A DNA stretch of 11,233 nucleotides from JBBSEZ01 sp038239195 (GTDB lineage: Bacteria; Planctomycetota; Planctomycetia; Gemmatales; Gemmataceae), in the NCBI GenBank assembly GCA_038239195.1, contig JBBSEZ010000335.1, forward strand, positions 1 to 11,233, given 5' to 3'. The notes below the pieces were generated by a model, which ran no database searches, was not told where the DNA came from, and saw only the letters and a program-made list of their open reading frames with translations. The position numbers and the translations under genes were made by a program. Positions 8,398-11,233 of this stretch are shown piece after piece. Each line of letters opens with the position of its first letter. Positions within the stretch are counted from its first letter, which is position 1.

Positions 8398-9306
8398 ACT
8401 CAAGAACGCCCGCGCCCCCTGCGCCAGCAACTCCTCCGCCAGCGCCTGTCCCAGGGCCTCCGCGTCCTCGGCACGCCCCGCCACCTCGCCGGCCACGCGC
8501 CGCGAACCGTCGGACGGCAGCACGGCGCCGCGCAGCGTCAGGCGCTCGCCCTCGACGACGGCCAGCGCGCCGATCGGCACCAGACACCCGCCGCCCAGCC
8601 CGCGCAGCAGGGCGCGCTCCGCCAGCACCGCCTGGCGCGTTGCCCCATCGTTGAGAGGGGCCAGCAACGCCAGCGTCTCCTCGTCGCCCGTCCGGCACTC
8701 CAGCCCGAGCGCCCCCTGCCCGACGGCCGGGAGCATCCAAGAGCGATCCATGATCTCCGTGATCTGCCCCCCCAGTTCCAGCCGCAGCAGCCCCGCCTCG
8801 GCTAGCACGATCGCGTCGAGGCCCCCCTGCTCGTCCAGTTTGCGCAGCCGCGTCTCGACATTGCCGCGCAGGTTGACGAGGTTCAGGTCGGGCCGGCGAC
8901 AGAGCGCCTGCGAGCGCCGGCGCAGGCTGCTCGTCGCCACGGTGGCGCCGGCCGGCAGGTCGTCGAAGCGCGCGAACTTCCGCGACACGAACGCGTCGCC
9001 GACCGGCCCTCGCACCGGCACCGCGGCGAGTACCAGCCCCTCGACCGGGGCCGTCGGCAAGTCCTTGAGGCTGTGGACGGCGACGTCCACGCTCTGGGCC
9101 AGGAGCGCCTTCTGGATCTCCTTGGTGAATAGCCCGTCGCCACCGATCTGCGACAGGGGCTGATCGCGCACGCGGTCGCCCGTTGTCTCGATCTCCACCA
9201 ACTCGACGGGCCGCGACGTCAGAGGGCGCAGGAGGGCGGCGACGTGGTGCGCCTGCCAGAGAGCCAGCGGGCTGCCGCGCGTGCCGATGCGGAGGGGATT
9301 GCTCAT
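8392..9306 (-). CDS. hemC: Hydroxymethylbilane synthase (porphobilinogen deaminase)
   Basis: The enzyme joins four porphobilinogen molecules into hydroxymethylbilane in tetrapyrrole (haem) synthesis, using a dipyrromethane cofactor that it assembles on itself. It has 304 residues against 313 in E. coli. The N-terminus RIGTRGSPLALWQA (6-19) is classical. Further family motifs are HSLKDLP (78-84) with catalytic D82, SSLRRRSQ (126-133), LRGNVETRL (146-154) and PAVGQGALGLE (193-203). The cofactor attachment cysteine is C241 in GGGCLVPIGA. No required residue is missing. ATG 9306 overlaps the stop of the upstream HIT gene as ATGA, which suggests translational coupling and a shared transcript; only a poor G-rich Shine-Dalgarno lies inside the HIT gene. 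No other haem gene is in this window. Downstream it converges on pgi. Confidence 0.97.
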   Translation of the reverse strand: MSNPLRIGTRGSPLALWQAHHVAALLRPLTSRPVELVEIETTGDRVRDQPLSQIGGDGLFTKEIQKALLAQSVDVAVHSLKDLPTAPVEGLVLAAVPVRGPVGDAFVSRKFARFDDLPAGATVATSSLRRRSQALCRRPDLNLVNLRGNVETRLRKLDEQGGLDAIVLAEAGLLRLELGGQITEIMDRSWMLPAVGQGALGLECRTGDEETLALLAPLNDGATRQAVLAERALLRGLGGGCLVPIGALAVVEGERLTLRGAVLPSDGSRRVAGEVAGRAEDAEALGQALAEELLAQGARAFLSA

Positions 9307-9776
9307 GCGCGAGGTGCCCCCTCTCGCTCCAACGTTCGGCGCAGGTCGGCGGCGGTCGTCGGCCGGTCGCGCGGCCCCGTTTCCAGCCGGCGCCGCCACT
9401 CGGGGTCGCGCTCGGCCCGGTCGATCGCCCTCCACACCGGGCTGAGCCGGTCCGGGTCGTCGAGCGAGCGCGGGAAAAGGTGCCAGTGCAGGTGCGGCAC
9501 CTGATTGCCCAGGAGCTCGTAGTTGAGCTTGTGTGGCCGGTAGCACGTCTCGATGGCCCGCGCCAGCAAACACATCTCGACCAGATAGTCGCGGCGCTCC
9601 TCGTCCCCCAGCCCACTCAGTTCGGTGGCATGGGTGCGGGCGACGAGCACGCAGTAGCCGTGATAGTGCTGCCACGCACCCAGCAGAGCGACGCTGTGCG
9701 GGAAGCGCCAGACCACGTCCTCGGGCGGCAGGCCGTCGAGCCCGGCAAGCTTCTGACAGAAAGGACAGGAACTCAT
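9303..9776 (-). CDS. HIT-family protein (histidine triad hydrolase or transferase)
   Basis: This 157-residue protein belongs to the HIT superfamily, whose members hydrolyse or transfer nucleotidyl groups through a histidine nucleophile. The triad is H95-L-H97-W-H99 in QVPHLHWHLFPR, and N91 lies four residues before it. The N-terminus has C4-P-F-C7, a CPFC start shared by several HIT proteins. Residues 40-50 (GYCVLVARTHA) match the conserved strand before the helix (typically G-H-hydrophobic-L-hydrophobic-P-K-x-H), with the usual lysine replaced. The last 50 residues are polar and arginine-rich and add length beyond the roughly 110-residue core. The substrate cannot be assigned. It starts at ATG 9776; the region upstream has purine-rich GGGAAGAAG about 7 bases away, a weak ribosome binding site. 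It overlaps hemC by four bases, so the two are probably co-transcribed; a functional link to haem synthesis is not implied by the family. Confidence 0.92.
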   Translation of the reverse strand: MSSCPFCQKLAGLDGLPPEDVVWRFPHSVALLGAWQHYHGYCVLVARTHATELSGLGDEERRDYLVEMCLLARAIETCYRPHKLNYELLGNQVPHLHWHLFPRSLDDPDRLSPVWRAIDRAERDPEWRRRLETGPRDRPTTAADLRRTLEREGAPRA

Positions 9777-9818
9777 GGCTACGCTTCTTCCCTCACCACG
9801 GCCCCCTCTCCCAAGAAG

Positions 9819-9935
9819 AGAGATTGAAAATGATCAATTGAAAATTGCCCCGACGGCCTCTCCCCGCGCGAGCGCGATCTCAACGTCGCCGCTCCTCTTC
9901 GATTTGCAATTTTCAATTGATCATTTTCAATCTCT
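9819..9935. repeat. AT-rich inverted repeat with 29-bp perfect arms
   Basis: The arms 9819-9847 and 9907-9935 are perfectly complementary over 29 bases and enclose a 59-base GC-rich spacer. Each arm contains two direct copies of ATTGAAAAT. The arms are about 76% A+T, unlike everything else in the window. The spacer encodes nothing recognisable. The element lies between the stop of the TPM-like gene (9996) and the start of the HIT gene (9776), so it could end the first transcript or supply AT-rich promoter sequence for the second. Its form suggests a small non-autonomous mobile palindrome; no target duplication was established. Confidence 0.85.
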
Positions 9936-9956
9936 TCTGTCTTGCTCCCCTCTCCC
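9933..9956 (-). repeat. Second copy of the GGGAGAGGGGAGCAAGA repeat
   Basis: The reverse complement of this stretch matches 76-99 at 23 of 24 bases. It directly abuts the AT-rich inverted repeat and shares three bases with it. On the other side of the AT-rich element, 9802-9812 carries the related CCCCTCTCCC, so the AT-rich palindrome seems flanked by, or inserted into, this family. Confidence 0.65.
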
Positions 9957-9995
9957 TCCGTTGGGAGAAACGAAGAAGAGGAGCGGCCCATCGAA

Positions 9996-10919
9996 TCAAT
10001 ACGTGTGGGCCCCTGTCTGGATGCCTTCGGGCCCCTCCGCGTGCCTCTCTTCCCCTTCCCGCAACGGCGGTTCCGGGGCCGGCGGGGGAGGCGGCGGGGC
10101 GAACAGCGGCGCGGCCGCCTCTTCGTCCGTCATCGGCGGCACGCCGGGGCGGAACAGCCTGTCGTACATCCAGAACGCCGGCACGACGCCGCACAGGGCG
10201 CCAAGCATCGCCGGCCGCTGCGCCGACAGGTCGAGGGGGCGCCCCCCTCCGGTGCGCAACACGCGAGCGCGGACCAGGAAGAGCACGAGCCACAGGCCGA
10301 GGAACGCGCCGACGAAGATCGGGACCGTGAGGTAATCGACAACGCCCCGGTTGGCGCTGGTCCACAGCGCCTCGTCGAGCTTCTCGACGCCGGCGAGCAG
10401 GGCCTCATCGGGAAGGCTGGCCTTACGCCGGAGGAGCCAATCGCGCGGGCGGGGCCCGGCGAAGGCCTTGCGGACCTGCTCGACGTCGTGGGGGGCGAGC
10501 ACTCCGGGGGATCGTCCCTCGAGGACCACGGAGACGTGAAGGCGCTCCCCGTCCAGAAGGGTGAGCACGTCGGCGGGCACCCTGTAATAGATCACCAGCA
10601 GCCCGTCGAGTTTCATCTCCTCGGCGCGCCGGCGCGTCAACTCGGCGAGGACATGCGCGTCCTTGCGAACGTTGGCGCGGGAGCGCGAGAGCTTCTCCAA
10701 CTCCTTGGGCGAGAGGCGCTCGCGCGTTTCGATGACGACGTCGAGGTCGTGGGCCTCGACGATTTCCCGCAAGCGCTGCCGCGCTCGCTCGAGTGCCCCC
10801 GCGCCGAACAGGTGGGCCTCGTCGTGAACCTCCGCGCGCGGCGCGGCGGCAGAGGCCGGGTTGACGGTCAGCCCCGCCACAAAGGCAACGGCCAGCAGTC
10901 GCCAGAACGAGGCCCACAT
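9996..10919 (-). CDS. Membrane-anchored TPM-like domain protein with signal peptide
   Basis: The product has 307 residues. A signal peptide covers 1-24 (hydrophobic core LLAVAFVAGL, cleavage after PASA). Residues 29-155 resemble a divergent TPM domain (TPM/Psb32-YgcG family): the opening VHDEAHLFGAGALERARQRL fits the usual V-x-D-x-A-x-hydrophobic start, and LDGLLVIYYR (104-113) fits the strand 'DGvLlli'. A membrane segment lies at about 197-216 and a second hydrophobic stretch at 237-251; the tail is proline-rich (six prolines at 275-280) and acidic-basic. The main domain should thus be extracytoplasmic. TPM proteins have varied roles, such as phosphatase activity in plant homologues, and no function is assigned here. 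ATG 10919 is fixed by a strong GGAGG seven bases away and by the signal peptide; an in-frame start at 11012 would translate through a hairpin. The upstream gene on the same strand ends in a Gly-rich tail of the kind often seen on TPM proteins, so a pair is likely. Confidence 0.7.
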   Translation of the reverse strand: MWASFWRLLAVAFVAGLTVNPASAAAPRAEVHDEAHLFGAGALERARQRLREIVEAHDLDVVIETRERLSPKELEKLSRSRANVRKDAHVLAELTRRRAEEMKLDGLLVIYYRVPADVLTLLDGERLHVSVVLEGRSPGVLAPHDVEQVRKAFAGPRPRDWLLRRKASLPDEALLAGVEKLDEALWTSANRGVVDYLTVPIFVGAFLGLWLVLFLVRARVLRTGGGRPLDLSAQRPAMLGALCGVVPAFWMYDRLFRPGVPPMTDEEAAAPLFAPPPPPPAPEPPLREGEERHAEGPEGIQTGAHTY

Positions 10920-10926
10920 CGCACGA

Positions 10927-10931
10927 CCTCC
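10927..10931 (-). promoter_or_regulatory. Strong ribosome binding site of the TPM-like gene
   Basis: GGAGG on the minus strand lies seven bases before ATG 10919. It is the clearest Shine-Dalgarno in the window and settles the start of this gene against the longer in-frame option. Confidence 0.85.
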
Positions 10932-10946
10932 GAGCACTTCGAGAGC

Positions 10947-11002
10947 GCGAAACCGCAAGCGCCCCCAGGTCGATCGCCTGGGGAGATCGCTTGCGGTTTC
11001 GC
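10947..11002. repeat. Two-part hairpin upstream of the TPM-like gene
   Basis: The outer arms 10947-10961 (GCGAAACCGCAAGCG) and 10988-11002 pair perfectly over 15 bases. The inner arms CCCCAGG (10963-10969) and CCTGGGG (10977-10983) pair over 7 bases with a 7-base loop. It fills most of the 102-base gap between the Gly-rich gene and the TPM-like gene and ends 15 bases before the ribosome binding site. It could end or stabilise the upstream transcript or modulate the downstream gene. It also looks like a dispersed palindromic repeat, of a different family from the others here. Confidence 0.85.
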
Positions 11003-11021
11003 AGAGGGCCACGGCACCGGC

Positions 11022-11233
11022 TTACCAGTCGCCGCCGCCACCACCACCGCCGAAGTCCCCACCACCGCCACCACCACCCCAGTCTCCACCACCGCCGCCG
11101 GCATCGCCACCGCCACCGCCCCAGTCGCCGCCGCCGCCGCCCGCGTCGCCGCCCGCGCCACCGCCGTCAGCGTCGTAGTCGCCGCCGCCGCCGCCGCCGT
11201 CGCGGTCATCGCTGTAACTGGTGCCGCTGCTGC
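11022..11233 (-). CDS. C-terminal end of a protein with a periodic Gly/Asp/Trp tail (partial)
   Basis: Only the last 69 residues are visible; the gene continues beyond the window edge. The stop TAA is at 11024-11022. After a short SSGTSYSDDRD stretch the sequence is runs of five to seven glycines broken by Asp plus an aromatic or alanine: DY, DA, DW, DA, DW, DF and a final DW before the stop. Aspartates recur every seven codons (11166, 11145, 11124, 11103, 11082) and then every nine (11055, 11028). Gly-rich tails ending in Trp are typical of bacterial membrane proteins of the TPM (YgcG-like) and DUF2207 types, where they follow the last membrane segment. The neighbouring TPM-like gene fits this, but the main domain lies outside the window, so the family is inferred. 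The frame is supported by the regular Asp/Trp spacing, which the antisense proline-rich frame does not explain. Confidence 0.7.
   Translation of the reverse strand, partial: SSGTSYSDDRDGGGGGGDYDADGGGAGGDAGGGGGDWGGGGGDAGGGGGDWGGGGGGGDFGGGGGGGDW

Noticed and set aside
10920..11012. Longer start at 11012 for the TPM-like protein
   Set aside because: It reads through a hairpin and would bury the signal peptide; ATG 10919 has a strong GGAGG.
10861..11178. Proline-rich open frame on the plus strand (PPPPPPP repeats)
   Set aside because: It is the antisense of the Gly-rich tail, whose regular Asp/Trp spacing and final DW-stop favour the minus strand.
11022..11233. Tandem repeats at the right edge as a possible CRISPR array
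   Set aside because: The units are 21-27 bases of simple GCC/ACC codon repeats without unique spacers; they encode a Gly-rich tail.

Overview
This is a GC-rich, gene-dense bacterial window, most likely from a planctomycete of the Gemmata group. That placement is inferred from three things. There is a transmembrane Ser/Thr kinase with a very large non-kinase C-terminal half, next to a WD40 protein. The gaps hold palindromic repeats, including one containing GGCTTTCCAGCC that reads 'QAFQPV...GWKA' in open frames. Codon use is strongly GC-biased, so long false antisense ORFs are common. No mobile element with a transposase, CRISPR array, tRNA or rRNA was seen.

Layout from left to right: a repeat-like segment (1-120) runs without a stop into a beta-lactamase-fold serine hydrolase with a DUF3471-type tail (+, domain from about 126, annotated from GTG 207 to 1568). 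A 43-base hairpin (1577-1619) separates it from a convergent 1230-residue transmembrane Ser/Thr kinase (-, 1634-5326). The kinase has a near-consensus sigma-70-type promoter at 5539-5568 and a leader of about 200 bases. Upstream is a seven-bladed WD40 protein (-, 5690-6580). It diverges from pgi, glucose-6-phosphate isomerase (+, 6742-8385), across a region with a 27-bp-arm inverted repeat. pgi converges on hemC (-, 8392-9306) with six bases between stop codons, and both stops lie in a small hairpin. hemC overlaps the upstream HIT-family gene (-, 9303-9776) by four bases (ATGA). An AT-rich inverted repeat (9819-9935) follows, then a TPM-like, signal-peptide-bearing membrane protein (-, 9996-10919) with a strong ribosome binding site and a large leader hairpin. 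Last is the C-terminal end of a gene with a periodic Gly/Asp/Trp tail (-, 11022 to the window edge).

The clearest housekeeping functions are pgi (glycolysis) and hemC (tetrapyrrole synthesis, coupled to a HIT protein). The kinase and WD40 protein may form a signalling pair, and the two right-hand genes a membrane-protein pair; both pairings are inferred from position only. I see no convincing new defence or mobile system. The most unusual points are the missing start of the serine hydrolase gene where a palindromic repeat abuts it, the two beta-helix-like regions in the kinase sensor half, and several unrelated-looking palindromic repeat families at gene boundaries.
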